Below the pieces are notes generated by a model that saw only the letters and a list, made by a program, of their open reading frames with translations, was not told where the DNA came from and ran no database searches. Positions 1-8,565 of a DNA stretch of 38,072 nucleotides are shown in pieces. The position numbers and the translations under genes were made by a program. This DNA is from Tenacibaculum sp. (lineage in GTDB: Bacteria; Bacteroidota; Bacteroidia; Flavobacteriales; Flavobacteriaceae): positions 1 through 38,072 of the forward strand of contig JAHDHE010000011.1 in assembly GCA_020631475.1 (NCBI GenBank), read 5' to 3'. The first letter of the stretch is position 1. The number at the start of each line of letters is the position of its first letter.

Positions 1-2
1 AA

Positions 3-317
3 TGGTTAGGATATATTAAAAATCCATCATCGGCTTTAATTCAAAAACAAGAAGGGTATTACAACTACCTTCATGGTATTATGTTGTCTCAAACAAATAT
101 TACTCAAGCAGAGAAATTCTTAAAAAAAGCAGTTAAATTAGGTTTAGCTATGGATCATGATTTAGCGATGGCTAAATTACAATTAGCTGGTATTGCTATG
201 ACCAAACGTAGAAAACGTGAAGCTACCAACTTAATGGCAGAAGCAAAAAAACTAGATAAACACGGTATGTTAAAAGAGCAAATGCAAATGATGAAACAAC
301 AAATGAAGAAGATATAA
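3..317 (+). CDS. C-terminal part of a repeat-type (TPR-like) protein, 5' end outside the window
   Basis: The reading frame is open from the left edge, so only about the last 105 residues are visible; the ATG at 81 is internal to this frame and is unlikely to be the true start. The segment is helical and basic, with a pattern like a tetratricopeptide repeat around the HGIMLSQTNITQAEKFLKKA stretch: one helix with Tyr/Leu/His spacing, then a second starting with the QAEKFLKKAV motif. The tail is rich in Lys, Met and Gln (KEQMQMMKQQMKK) and ends just before the stop. The exact function cannot be told. It lies 44 bp upstream of the 4,6-dehydratase gene on the same strand and could share its transcript. 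Confidence 0.6.
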   Translation, partial: WLGYIKNPSSALIQKQEGYYNYLHGIMLSQTNITQAEKFLKKAVKLGLAMDHDLAMAKLQLAGIAMTKRRKREATNLMAEAKKLDKHGMLKEQMQMMKQQMKKI

Positions 318-361
318 GCTTCTTTTTAAATTTAGTACTTTTAACATCTAACTAACAATTA

Positions 362-2266
362 ATGATTAAAAACCTGGTTTTAAAATCTTTAGAAAAATAC
401 GCTTCTCGATGGTTAGTTTTAATCATTGATATCATTTTAGTTTGTATATCTTTTATTTTAGCATACGCGGTTCGTTTTAATGCTAGTTTAAATTTTAATC
501 TTGAAAATTTATATTTTCAAATCCCTATTATTGCTTTTATAGCTCTTATCAGCTTTCTTACAGTTGGCTCTTATAAAGGAATTGTAAGGCATACAGGTAC
601 AAGAGACGCTTTTAACGTTTTTATCGGCACCTCTTTACTATCGCTAATAACAATTAGTGTTGTTTTATTTAACAATTTTTTTAATCTTATTCCAGATTTT
701 ACGATACCAAAAACAATAATTATAATTCATTATTTAATTACTGTATTAATTTTAATTATTAGCAGGTATATATTCAAAGCCTTTTTTGAGATAATTTCTA
801 TTGAATTAAAATCCATTACCAACGTACTTATTTATGGAGCAGGAGACTCTGGACTAATAACTTACGGAGCTTTAAATAGAGATACAAAAAATAAATACGA
901 GATTGTAGGTTTCATAGATGATGATTTGAAAAAAATTGATAAAAAAATTGATCGAATTAGAATTTATAATGGAAAGAAAATAGACAAAGAATTCATCCAA
1001 GATAAAAATATAGATGAAATTATAATTTCTATACAAAATATTAAATCTGAAAAATTACTTTACTTAACAGATAATCTATTAGAATTAGGTGTTAGAGTTA
1101 AAATCGTACCTCCATTATCTAAATGGATAGATGGTGATCTAGAAGCTAATCAGATTAAAAATGTCAAAATTGAAGATTTATTAGATAGAAAGCCAATTTC
1201 AATAGACAATCCAATTGTACAAAGAGACGTAAATAATAAAGTAATTTTAGTTACAGGTGCTGCTGGATCTATTGGTTCGGAAATATCAAGGCAATTGAGT
1301 AGTTATAATCATAAACATTTAATTTTAATAGACCAAGCTGAATCTGCTCTATATGATCTTCAGCAAGAATTAGTTCAAAAAGACAAGAAAGATTTTACTT
1401 GTATTGTTGCTGATGTTAGAGACCAAAAAAGAATGTCTCAAATTTTTGAACAATATAAACCTCAAAAAGTATTTCATGCAGCTGCTTATAAACATGTCCC
1501 GTTAATGGAAATGAGTCCATACGAAGCTGTAAAAATAAACATTAGCGGAACAAAAACTGTAGCTGACTTAGCAATAAAAAATAATGTTGAGCGTTTTGTA
1601 ATGGTCTCTACCGACAAAGCTGTTAACCCTACAAATGTTATGGGAGCAACAAAAAGGGTAGCAGAAATGTATATAAGTTGTTTAAGTAAGCAAACTAATC
1701 ATAACACAAAGTTCACAACCACTCGTTTTGGAAATGTTTTAGGTTCTAACGGTTCTGTAATTCCTCTTTTTAAACGTCAAATAGAAAATGGAGGTCCATT
1801 AACGGTTACTCATAAAGATATTACAAGGTTTTTTATGACGATCCCTGAAGCATGCTGTTTGGTTCTAGAAGCTGGAACCATGGGTAACGGAGGAGAAATT
1901 TATATTTTCGACATGGGGAAATCCGTTAAAATATATAATATCGCAAAAAGAATGATTCATTTATCTGGATTAAATTTCCCTAATGATATTGATATAAAAA
2001 TAACGGGATTACGTCCTGGAGAAAAGTTATTTGAAGAACTTTTAGCAAATGGAGAAAATACATCTCCTACTTATCATGAAAAAATTATGATAGCTAAAAA
2101 TCAACGGATAAATGACGAATTTATTAGTCATAAGATTTTTGAATTATGCGAAGTAAATAAAAATCACGACAATCAAAAAACTGTTCAACTTATAAAAGAA
2201 ATTGTACCTGAATACAAATCTAATAATTCAATTTATGAAAAATTAGATTCAACCACAAAAAATTAA
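362..2266 (+). CDS. Membrane-bound nucleotide-sugar 4,6-dehydratase, CapD/WbpM type
   Basis: 634 residues, the usual size for the large WbpM/CapD family. Four hydrophobic segments lie at about residues 16-36, 48-70, 83-105 and 114-137. A CoA-binding-like Rossmann region follows with GAGDSG near 159, then the catalytic short-chain dehydrogenase domain with GAAGSIGSE near 299-307. The YKHVPLME segment and the Met427-xxx-Lys431 pair (NVMGATKR) fit the Ser-Met-Lys form of the active site known in this family, which replaces Tyr-xxx-Lys. Family members convert UDP-GlcNAc to UDP-4-keto-6-deoxy-HexNAc at the inner membrane. Together with the aminotransferase at 21260 and the acetyltransferase at 22472 it could supply a UDP-4-acetamido-6-deoxy sugar. 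It is 28 bp upstream of the export lipoprotein gene. Confidence 0.9.
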   Translation: MIKNLVLKSLEKYASRWLVLIIDIILVCISFILAYAVRFNASLNFNLENLYFQIPIIAFIALISFLTVGSYKGIVRHTGTRDAFNVFIGTSLLSLITISVVLFNNFFNLIPDFTIPKTIIIIHYLITVLILIISRYIFKAFFEIISIELKSITNVLIYGAGDSGLITYGALNRDTKNKYEIVGFIDDDLKKIDKKIDRIRIYNGKKIDKEFIQDKNIDEIIISIQNIKSEKLLYLTDNLLELGVRVKIVPPLSKWIDGDLEANQIKNVKIEDLLDRKPISIDNPIVQRDVNNKVILVTGAAGSIGSEISRQLSSYNHKHLILIDQAESALYDLQQELVQKDKKDFTCIVADVRDQKRMSQIFEQYKPQKVFHAAAYKHVPLMEMSPYEAVKINISGTKTVADLAIKNNVERFVMVSTDKAVNPTNVMGATKRVAEMYISCLSKQTNHNTKFTTTRFGNVLGSNGSVIPLFKRQIENGGPLTVTHKDITRFFMTIPEACCLVLEAGTMGNGGEIYIFDMGKSVKIYNIAKRMIHLSGLNFPNDIDIKITGLRPGEKLFEELLANGENTSPTYHEKIMIAKNQRINDEFISHKIFELCEVNKNHDNQKTVQLIKEIVPEYKSNNSIYEKLDSTTKN

Positions 2267-2294
2267 ATTAGTATTTTCGCAAAAAATTCAACAA

Positions 2295-3062
2295 ATGCAA
2301 AAAGTTACGAGAATTGTTTTAGCTTTAATTTTACTAGCTATAACTTCATGTGTATCAAAAAAAGAAATTGTTTATTTTCAAAATGATGAAATTAATCAAT
2401 CATTAGAAAATAATAGTTATAAAATTATTTTCAAGCCTAATGACTTAGTACAGATTACCGTTTCGGCGATAGATTTAGAAGCAGTAAAACCTTTTAATTT
2501 ACCTGCAGTTAGTTATGCTACAACAACCAATAGCGTTATTGGAACTCCACAACAACAATCATATCTTGTAGATAATGAAGGTTTTATTGAATTTCCTCTT
2601 TTAGGTAAAATTAAACTAGGCGGATTAACTAGAATTGAAGCAATATCAATGCTTAAAAATAAACTAGATCCTGATTACATTAAAAACCCAACAATAAATA
2701 TTAAAATTTCAAATTTTTCTATTACTGTTTTAGGGGATGTTAAAACCCCTGGAAAATTCATAATTCCTAACGAAAGAGTTTCTGTTATTGATGCAATAGG
2801 GTTAGCAGGTGATCTTAATATCTCAGGAATAAGAAATATCGAAGTAAAAAGAGAAGAAAACAACAAAGTCACAACATACAATTTAGACTTACGTTCGAAT
2901 AAAATTTTCACTTCACCAGCTTATTTCTTACAACAGAATGATATTGTTTACGTAAAACCAAACAAAGCAAGATCTCAATCTGCTTCTTATAATCAAAATA
3001 CTGGATTATTTATTTCTTTAGGTTCTGTAATAATATCATTAATTGCTATTTTAACAAGGTAA
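2295..3062 (+). CDS. wza: Wza-type polysaccharide export outer-membrane lipoprotein
   Basis: 255 residues. A short signal peptide ends in a lipobox (AITSC) with Cys19 as the lipidated residue. A polysaccharide-export domain (about residues 45-135) contains the FKPNDLVQITV start and the VDNEGFIEFPLLGKIKLGG segment. A soluble-ligand-binding beta-grasp (SLBB) domain follows (about 140-225; VLGDVKTPGKF, DAIGLAGD, NDIVYVKP). A last hydrophobic helix (about 235-253) could insert in the outer membrane, as the Wza C-terminal helix does. It is the likely exit channel for the polysaccharide made by the 17-38 kb locus. The autokinase gene begins 6 bp downstream, so the two are almost certainly co-transcribed. 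TATTTTCG at 2272-2279 is one mismatch from the -7 consensus. Confidence 0.92.
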   Translation: MQKVTRIVLALILLAITSCVSKKEIVYFQNDEINQSLENNSYKIIFKPNDLVQITVSAIDLEAVKPFNLPAVSYATTTNSVIGTPQQQSYLVDNEGFIEFPLLGKIKLGGLTRIEAISMLKNKLDPDYIKNPTINIKISNFSITVLGDVKTPGKFIIPNERVSVIDAIGLAGDLNISGIRNIEVKREENNKVTTYNLDLRSNKIFTSPAYFLQQNDIVYVKPNKARSQSASYNQNTGLFISLGSVIISLIAILTR

Positions 3063-3068
3063 ATCATT

Positions 3069-5435
3069 ATGAATAACGAGCAATATTCTTCTCAATTACA
3101 AGATAACGACACTATTAGTATTAGAGCTGAATTAGAAAAATATTTAATTCACTGGAAATGGTTTGTTCTAGGAATAACAATAGCGCTATTAGGAGCTTTT
3201 TTGTACTTAAGATATAGTACCCCTAAATACAGTGCATCAGCTACAATTTTAATTAAAAACGATAAAAAAGGCGGGATTTCAGACGAACTAGCTGCTTTTG
3301 AAGATCTTGGTATTGTTGGTGGTTCTAGTAAGAACATTGATAATGAAATTGAAATTATAAAATCAAGAAAACTTTTAACCGATGTTGTTAACAAGCTTAA
3401 TTTAAATATTAATTACATTACTCAAGGAAGAGTTAAAGAATCTGAGATATATTTAAAAAAACCTTTTTCTTTTATTTCTTTAGATTCTAATGAAAATCTT
3501 AATACATTAGATACGATATTTAGTGTTCAAATTTTATCTGAAAGTAAATTTAATTTATTAGATTTTAACAATAATAAGGTTTCTGAAAGTCAATTCAATC
3601 AGATTATTGAAGATCCATATTTAGGGAAATTCAAAATCACAAAAGATTTAAATTTCAACAATGAAACTATAGGACAAACTGTTCAGGTTAAGATTAATCC
3701 CATTAATAAAATTATTGATTTATATAAAAAAGAGATTAACGTATCGCCTATTAATAAAAAATCTAGTGTCTTAAAAATTACCTTACAATCAGCTATAAAA
3801 GAAAAGGCTGAAGATATTATTGATGAACTTGTTTCACAATATAACTTAGATGCAATACAAGATAAAAAAGAAGTTTCAGAAAAAACAAATAGTTTTATAA
3901 CTGAACGTCTAAAAAGTATTGGTTCGGAACTAGGTAGAATTGATGGTAATGTTGAATCTTTTAAAAACAAAAACAATATAACAGACATTCAATCAGAAGT
4001 AGAAATAACACTTCAAACAAATACTGAAAATCGTCAAAAATTAATTGAAGCTTCAACCGAACTTAGTTTAGCAAAATCCTTAAGTAAGGAATTAAATAAT
4101 GTGGATTTCTTACCAGCTAATCTAGGTTTATCTGACCCAAATATTGGTAAATCAATTTCTGAATACAATCAATTAATTTCTCAATTAAAACGTTTAGAAA
4201 AAAGTGCTGGGTCTAAAAATACGGTTCTTATAGAGGTTCAACAAAATTTAGCTAATCTTAAAAGTTCTTTAAGTAGAAGTTTAAATAATACTGTTAAATC
4301 ACTCCAAACAAAAGTAAACACTTTACAGCGTGAATCTGGTAGGTTTAATTCTAAAATCTCTTCTATTCCAACCAAAGAAAGAGAGTTTTTAGATATTGCT
4401 CGTCAACAAGAAATTATAGCTGGGCTATATTCTTATTTATTAAAGAAAAAAGAGGAGACAGCAATTTCTCTTACCGCTACCGCTGTACCTAATGCTAAAA
4501 TTATTGATAAAGCTTACAGCTCTAATATACCCGTAAGTCCTAAAAGAAAAATTATTTATTTGGCAGCTTTATTATTAGGTCTAATCATTCCTTTTATTTT
4601 TCTTTACCTTAGGGATCTTTTAGATACAAAAGTACATACCAAAAAAGACTTAGAAGATCTAACAAACATTCCTTTTTTAGGTGACATCCCTCATTCTGAA
4701 ACTAAAGAAAAAATTGTAATTAATTCTGGCGCTCGCTCAAGCACAGCAGAAGCTTTTAGATTAATTAGAACCAATTTAGACTTCATGCTTCCTAATAACA
4801 ATACTGGTATTGGTAAAACCATATTTGTAACTTCTACCACAAGTGGAGAAGGAAAATCTTTTACATCAATTAACTTAGCTGCTTCTCTATCGTTATCTGG
4901 AAAGAAAGTTATTTTAGTAGGAATGGATTTAAGAGCTCCAAAAATCACAGAATACTTAGAGATACCTGATAGAAAAGGAATTACAAATTTTATTACAAAT
5001 GATAGCATCACTTTAGATTCTTTAAAATTTTCTATTGATGAAATTCCAAACTTAGATATTATAGCTTCTGGAGCAATCCCACCTAACCCTGCTGAATTAT
5101 TAATGACGAATAGGGTGGCTTCTGTCTTTACAGAATTAAAAAATAGTTATGATTATGTAATCATTGATACAGCCCCAGTAAATTTAGTAACAGATACTTT
5201 ACTGATTTCTAAATATTCGGATATGGTTTTATATGTTACTAGAGCAAATTATTTAGATAAAAGAATGTTAGTAGTTCCTCAGAACTTATATAAAGATAAA
5301 AAACTACCAAACCTAGCTATTGTTTTAAATGATACAGATTTAAAACGTGGATACGGATATGGATACGGATACGGTTACGGATATGGTATACCTGAAGAAA
5401 ATAATATTCCTTGGTATAAACGAATATTTAACTAG
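3069..5435 (+). CDS. wzc: Wzc-type polysaccharide co-polymerase and tyrosine autokinase
   Basis: 788 residues with the full BY-kinase layout. The first membrane helix is at about 29-49, followed by a long periplasmic region with coiled-coil character (about 260-460), and the second helix is at about 494-516. The cytoplasmic kinase has Walker A (SGEGKS, near 592-597), Walker A' (ILVGMDLRAPK, near 615-625) and Walker B (YVIIDTAPV, near 696-704). The C-terminal tail carries six consecutive Gly-Tyr dipeptides (761-772), the Tyr cluster expected to be autophosphorylated. Known role: it controls chain length and export with Wza, cycling between phosphorylated and unphosphorylated states. The phosphatase that probably reverses this is encoded convergently next door. 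Confidence 0.95.
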   Translation: MNNEQYSSQLQDNDTISIRAELEKYLIHWKWFVLGITIALLGAFLYLRYSTPKYSASATILIKNDKKGGISDELAAFEDLGIVGGSSKNIDNEIEIIKSRKLLTDVVNKLNLNINYITQGRVKESEIYLKKPFSFISLDSNENLNTLDTIFSVQILSESKFNLLDFNNNKVSESQFNQIIEDPYLGKFKITKDLNFNNETIGQTVQVKINPINKIIDLYKKEINVSPINKKSSVLKITLQSAIKEKAEDIIDELVSQYNLDAIQDKKEVSEKTNSFITERLKSIGSELGRIDGNVESFKNKNNITDIQSEVEITLQTNTENRQKLIEASTELSLAKSLSKELNNVDFLPANLGLSDPNIGKSISEYNQLISQLKRLEKSAGSKNTVLIEVQQNLANLKSSLSRSLNNTVKSLQTKVNTLQRESGRFNSKISSIPTKEREFLDIARQQEIIAGLYSYLLKKKEETAISLTATAVPNAKIIDKAYSSNIPVSPKRKIIYLAALLLGLIIPFIFLYLRDLLDTKVHTKKDLEDLTNIPFLGDIPHSETKEKIVINSGARSSTAEAFRLIRTNLDFMLPNNNTGIGKTIFVTSTTSGEGKSFTSINLAASLSLSGKKVILVGMDLRAPKITEYLEIPDRKGITNFITNDSITLDSLKFSIDEIPNLDIIASGAIPPNPAELLMTNRVASVFTELKNSYDYVIIDTAPVNLVTDTLLISKYSDMVLYVTRANYLDKRMLVVPQNLYKDKKLPNLAIVLNDTDLKRGYGYGYGYGYGYGIPEENNIPWYKRIFN
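5349..5384 (+). repeat. Hexanucleotide repeat coding for (Gly-Tyr)6 in the autokinase tail
   Basis: Six in-frame copies of GGN-TAY (GGA or GGT, then TAC or TAT) run in tandem, followed by GGT-ATA. Units differ only at third codon positions. The array encodes residues 761-772 of the Wzc-type protein, within its phosphorylatable Tyr cluster. Confidence 0.9.
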
Positions 5436-5450
5436 TTTAAATTAAATACT

Positions 5451-5496
5451 ATAAAAACAAAGAGAGATTTTTTTAAAAATCTCTCTTTGTTTTTAT
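5451..5496. terminator. Bidirectional terminator between wzc and the phosphatase gene
   Basis: An 18-bp perfect inverted repeat (5451-5468 against 5479-5496), with a further T6/A4 inner stretch, sits between the convergent stops at 5435 and 5493. The core is AGAGAGAT/ATCTCTCT, flanked by A5 on one side and T5 on the other, so it can stop transcription in both directions. It overlaps the last codon of the minus-strand gene. Confidence 0.9.
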
Positions 5497-6230
5497 ATAA
5501 ATCTTTTATTGTTTTTTAATAAATCTTTAATTTGTTTTTTAATTTTTACTGTTCCTATTTTTGATAATAGTTTTAAATGATTGTGATGATGCGTATCTGT
5601 CCCAACAAAATCATACATATTCTCTTTTATTAGCTTTTGAGCCGTTTTTTGCACACCTTTTCCATATTGTTCTGTTAAAGACAATAAGTTTAATTGAAAA
5701 ACACATCCTGCTTTTTTTAATTTATAAAAATTCTGGAAATCGTTATGATAAAATGCATATCGTTCTGGATGTGCTAATACAGGCTTATAACCTTTTAATT
5801 GTATTTCAAATAATATATCATATAAATTGTAAGGTGCATTAAAATAAGACATTTCAACTAAAATATAATTATCATTTAAAGTTAAAATATCATCATTTTT
5901 TAGTCGCTCAACAAAACGTTCATCCATCATATATTCAGCAGCTGCATTGATTTTAATATCATTTAAACCTTTCTTTAACAATTCATCTTTAACTTCTTTT
6001 AGTTTATTTTTAATTACTTCTGATGAATTAGGATATACATCACCTAAAACATGTGGAGTTGTTATAAAGTTCTTTATACCATAAGAATACATTTTAGAAA
6101 TTAAGGAAATAGAATTATCTAAATCTTTGGCTCCATCATCTATTCCTGGTAGCAAGTGTGAATGAATATCAACAAAACCCTCAGGAAAAAAGTCTTTTAA
6201 AGGAATATCTTTCTTCTTAAAAAATAACAT
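5493..6230 (-). CDS. PHP-type protein-tyrosine phosphatase, CpsB/YwqE family
   Basis: 245 residues. Metal-binding motifs of the PHP fold are in order: DIHSH with His23 and His25, DDGAKD at 31-36, TTPH at 57-60, AAEYMMDE near 97-104, AHPERY at 153-158 and GTDTHHH at 210-216. Family members (CpsB, Wzb-like YwqE) are Mn-dependent phosphatases that dephosphorylate BY-kinases in the cytoplasm. Its position head-to-tail against the Wzc-type kinase makes that kinase the obvious substrate, though this is inference. It has its own promoter upstream (6257-6288) and is transcribed away from the sugar kinase gene. Confidence 0.92.
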   Translation of the reverse strand: MLFFKKKDIPLKDFFPEGFVDIHSHLLPGIDDGAKDLDNSISLISKMYSYGIKNFITTPHVLGDVYPNSSEVIKNKLKEVKDELLKKGLNDIKINAAAEYMMDERFVERLKNDDILTLNDNYILVEMSYFNAPYNLYDILFEIQLKGYKPVLAHPERYAFYHNDFQNFYKLKKAGCVFQLNLLSLTEQYGKGVQKTAQKLIKENMYDFVGTDTHHHNHLKLLSKIGTVKIKKQIKDLLKNNKRFI

Positions 6231-6256
6231 ACAATATTATAATATCTTTAATTATA

Positions 6257-6288
6257 CAAATTTACACTAATATTCTACCCTAACTCAA
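6257..6288 (-). promoter_or_regulatory. Bacteroidota-type promoter for the phosphatase gene
   Basis: Read on the minus strand, TAAATTTG (6264 to 6257) matches the -7 consensus TAnnTTTG exactly, and a TTG lies 21 bp upstream (6288 to 6286). The expected start of transcription is about 20 nt before the ATG at 6230. Confidence 0.6.
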
Positions 6289-6337
6289 CAAATTCTATTC
6301 CTTTTTTAAAAGGGATAATTTCACACTACACAAATTA

Positions 6338-6382
6338 TTGTATAACAACTATTGATAGCATATATTTGATAGCATATATTTG
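6338..6382 (+). promoter_or_regulatory. Two overlapping Bacteroidota-type promoters ahead of the sugar kinase gene
   Basis: TATATTTG occurs twice, at 6361-6368 and 6375-6382. Each exact -7 match has a TTG exactly 20 bp upstream (6338-6340 and 6352-6354). The second promoter exists because a 14-bp block is duplicated in tandem. The downstream copy would start about 12-14 nt before the ATG at 6401. Confidence 0.65.
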
Positions 6383-6385
6383 ATA
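6352..6385. repeat. 14-bp tandem duplication with a partial third copy
   Basis: TTGATAGCATATAT is present at 6352-6365 and again at 6366-6379, followed by TTGATA at 6380-6385. The two full copies are identical. Confidence 0.95.
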
Positions 6386-6400
6386 TACAAACAAGAAATA

Positions 6401-7252
6401 ATGATATTAATAGCAGATGGAGGATCTACAAAAGTGGATTGGATAGCTTTAGATAATAATAAAGTAGAAGTTCTTAGAGTAAGAACTTTAGGCTTAAACC
6501 CTGCAGTAGTAATAAAAGAGGAATTATTAAGTAGAATAGAAAATACTTTTGAACTTACCAATATTAAAGAATTGATTAAAGAAATTCATTTTTATGGTGC
6601 AGGTTGCGGAACTCCACAACCTATAAATATTTTAAAAAAAGTTTTACAATCAATTTTCACAAATGCAATTATTAATATTTCTGAAGATATGTTAGCTGCT
6701 GTGTATGCATGTTCTGCTAAAAAACCAGCTACAATTTGTATTCTAGGCACAGGCTCTAATAGTTGTTATTATGATGGTAATCAAATGAAAATGATAGCTC
6801 CTTCATTAGGATATACAATAATGGATGAAGCTAGTGGAAATTACTTTGGTAAGATTTTATTAAAAGATTATTATTATAAAAAAATGCCAAAAAACATAGC
6901 TAAATCTTTTGAGAATGAATTTAATTTAGATGTTGATTGTATTAAAACAAACCTTTACAAAAAGTCTAACCCTAATATGTATTTAGCAAGTTTTGCTAAG
7001 TTTATGTTTGCCCACAAAAATCAAAAATATATTAAGAAATTAATAAAAAAGGGGGTTCAAAAATTTTTTGAATACAGAATATTACCTTTTCAAAAAGGTA
7101 AAGAAACTCCAATATATTTTATTGGCTCTATAGCCTATTATTTTAGAGATATTTTAGAAAAAATAGCTTTAAAAAATAATTTAATTATTACAGACGTTAT
7201 TCAACGACCAATTGATGGTTTAGTTGAATATCATAAGAAAAATATTATCTAA
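6401..7252 (+). CDS. BadF/BadG/BcrA/BcrD-family ATPase, probable N-acetylglucosamine-type kinase
   Basis: 283 residues from the ATG at 6401. A TTG seven codons earlier is in frame but lies inside the promoter repeat, so the ATG is preferred; it places the ADGGSTKVDW phosphate-binding motif at residues 5-14, as usual for this fold. A second ASKHA phosphate motif, LGTGSNS, is at about 115-121, and DEASG is at 142-146. Family members of this length in Bacteroidota are generally annotated as cytoplasmic GlcNAc kinases feeding amino-sugar salvage. The substrate cannot be proven here, but a link to cell-wall amino sugars fits the neighbouring murF. Its stop codon overlaps that of convergent murF. 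Confidence 0.82.
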   Translation: MILIADGGSTKVDWIALDNNKVEVLRVRTLGLNPAVVIKEELLSRIENTFELTNIKELIKEIHFYGAGCGTPQPINILKKVLQSIFTNAIINISEDMLAAVYACSAKKPATICILGTGSNSCYYDGNQMKMIAPSLGYTIMDEASGNYFGKILLKDYYYKKMPKNIAKSFENEFNLDVDCIKTNLYKKSNPNMYLASFAKFMFAHKNQKYIKKLIKKGVQKFFEYRILPFQKGKETPIYFIGSIAYYFRDILEKIALKNNLIITDVIQRPIDGLVEYHKKNII

Positions 7253-8502
7253 CACAATTCAACAACCCTCTCTAACGCTACTCCTCTAGACCCTTTTATT
7301 AAAATAGTAGTATTAAGAATTTGGTCATCTAATAAATGCTTTCTAAGATCTGAATAGTTAGAAAATCTAGGATATTTTGTTGATGTTTTATAAAAGTTTT
7401 CTCCCAAAAGTAAGACCTTATCAAAATTAGACGTATTAAGAATATCTACTATATTTTGATGTTCTTGTTCACTATATTTTCCTAACTCGAACATATCCCC
7501 TAAAATTACTGTTTTATGAGATGCTTTTAATAATTTAAAACTTTCTAAAGCTGCCTTCATACTAGTAGGATTAGCATTGTAAGCATCTAAAATTATCTTA
7601 TTATTTTTAGTGTTAATTATCTGAGATCTATTATTTGATGGCACATAACCTTCTAATGCTATCTTTATTTTACTAATTGATATTTTAAAATAATTACCTA
7701 TAGTAATAGCTGCTGCTAGATTATTATAATTATAGTCGCCAATAAGGTTAGTAGTTATTTCGGTATTTTTAAAAAGTAATTTAACAAATGGATTCGCTTC
7801 TACAAACTCAATAGAATCATCGAATGCTATTACATTACAATCTTTTGTTTTTTCTACCTGAGTAGCATCACTTTGATTTACAAAAACCTTTTTATTATTC
7901 TTTTTAATAAAGTCGTACAACTCAGATTTTGCTTTAATAACACCTTCTAAAGATCCAAAACCTTCTAAATGAGCGCTACCAAAATTAGTTATATATCCAA
8001 AATCTGGATTTGCAATTTCTGATAAAAAAGCAATTTCTTTATGATGGTTTGCTCCCATTTCTACTATTCCTATTTCTGTCGCAGTAGTCATAGATAATAA
8101 TGTTAAGGGGACACCTATATGATTATTTAAATTCCCTTTTGTTGCAGTTGTTTTATATTGCGATGATAAAACCGCATTAATCAATTCTTTAGTTGTTGTT
8201 TTTCCATTACTTCCCGTTAGAGCAATAATTGGAATATTTAATTGGTTTCTATGAAAGTTAGCTAATTTTTGAAGTGTTTCTATAACATTATCAACTAATA
8301 TAAATCTATCAGAAATTTCATACTCTTTTTCGTCAATAACTGCAAACTTTGCTCCATTATCAATAGCTTGTTTTGCAAATTTATTTCCATTGAAATTATC
8401 TCCTTTTAAAGCAAAGAAAATAGCGTTTTTTCTAATACTTCTAGTATCAGTATCAACTAAACCATGCTTAATATATAACTTATATAAATCTTCAATTTTC
8501 AT
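7249..8502 (-). CDS. murF: UDP-N-acetylmuramoyl-tripeptide--D-alanyl-D-alanine ligase MurF
   Basis: 417 residues, somewhat shorter than the E. coli enzyme. The Mur-ligase ATP site is GSNGKTTTKE at 97-106, followed by NLNNHIG near 124-130 and EMGANH near 148-153. The MurF-typical DAYNANPTSM is in the C-terminal half, and KGSRGVALE is near the end. It catalyses the last cytoplasmic step of UDP-MurNAc-pentapeptide synthesis. It lies downstream of gldJ on the same strand, but a terminator stands between them, so read-through rather than a simple operon is likely. The last bases overlap the stop of the convergent sugar kinase gene, with no hairpin between the two. Confidence 0.95.
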   Translation of the reverse strand: MKIEDLYKLYIKHGLVDTDTRSIRKNAIFFALKGDNFNGNKFAKQAIDNGAKFAVIDEKEYEISDRFILVDNVIETLQKLANFHRNQLNIPIIALTGSNGKTTTKELINAVLSSQYKTTATKGNLNNHIGVPLTLLSMTTATEIGIVEMGANHHKEIAFLSEIANPDFGYITNFGSAHLEGFGSLEGVIKAKSELYDFIKKNNKKVFVNQSDATQVEKTKDCNVIAFDDSIEFVEANPFVKLLFKNTEITTNLIGDYNYNNLAAAITIGNYFKISISKIKIALEGYVPSNNRSQIINTKNNKIILDAYNANPTSMKAALESFKLLKASHKTVILGDMFELGKYSEQEHQNIVDILNTSNFDKVLLLGENFYKTSTKYPRFSNYSDLRKHLLDDQILNTTILIKGSRGVALERVVELC

Positions 8503-8511
8503 ATTGTAAAA

Positions 8512-8544
8512 ATAAAAAACCTCATTGATAAATCAATGAGGTTT
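8512..8544 (-). terminator. Intrinsic terminator downstream of gldJ
   Basis: On the minus strand the stem AAACCTCATTGA/TCAATGAGGTTT (8544-8533 against 8528-8517) with a 4-nt loop is followed by a T-rich tract (TTTTTTATTTTT). It lies 22 bp past the gldJ stop and 10 bp before the murF start. Confidence 0.82.
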
Positions 8545-8565
8545 ATAGTATTGTTTAAATAAAGA

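Noticed and set aside
6380-6400. TTG start seven codons upstream for the sugar kinase
   Set aside because: It lies inside the -7 element of the second promoter, and the ATG at 6401 gives the normal family N-terminus.
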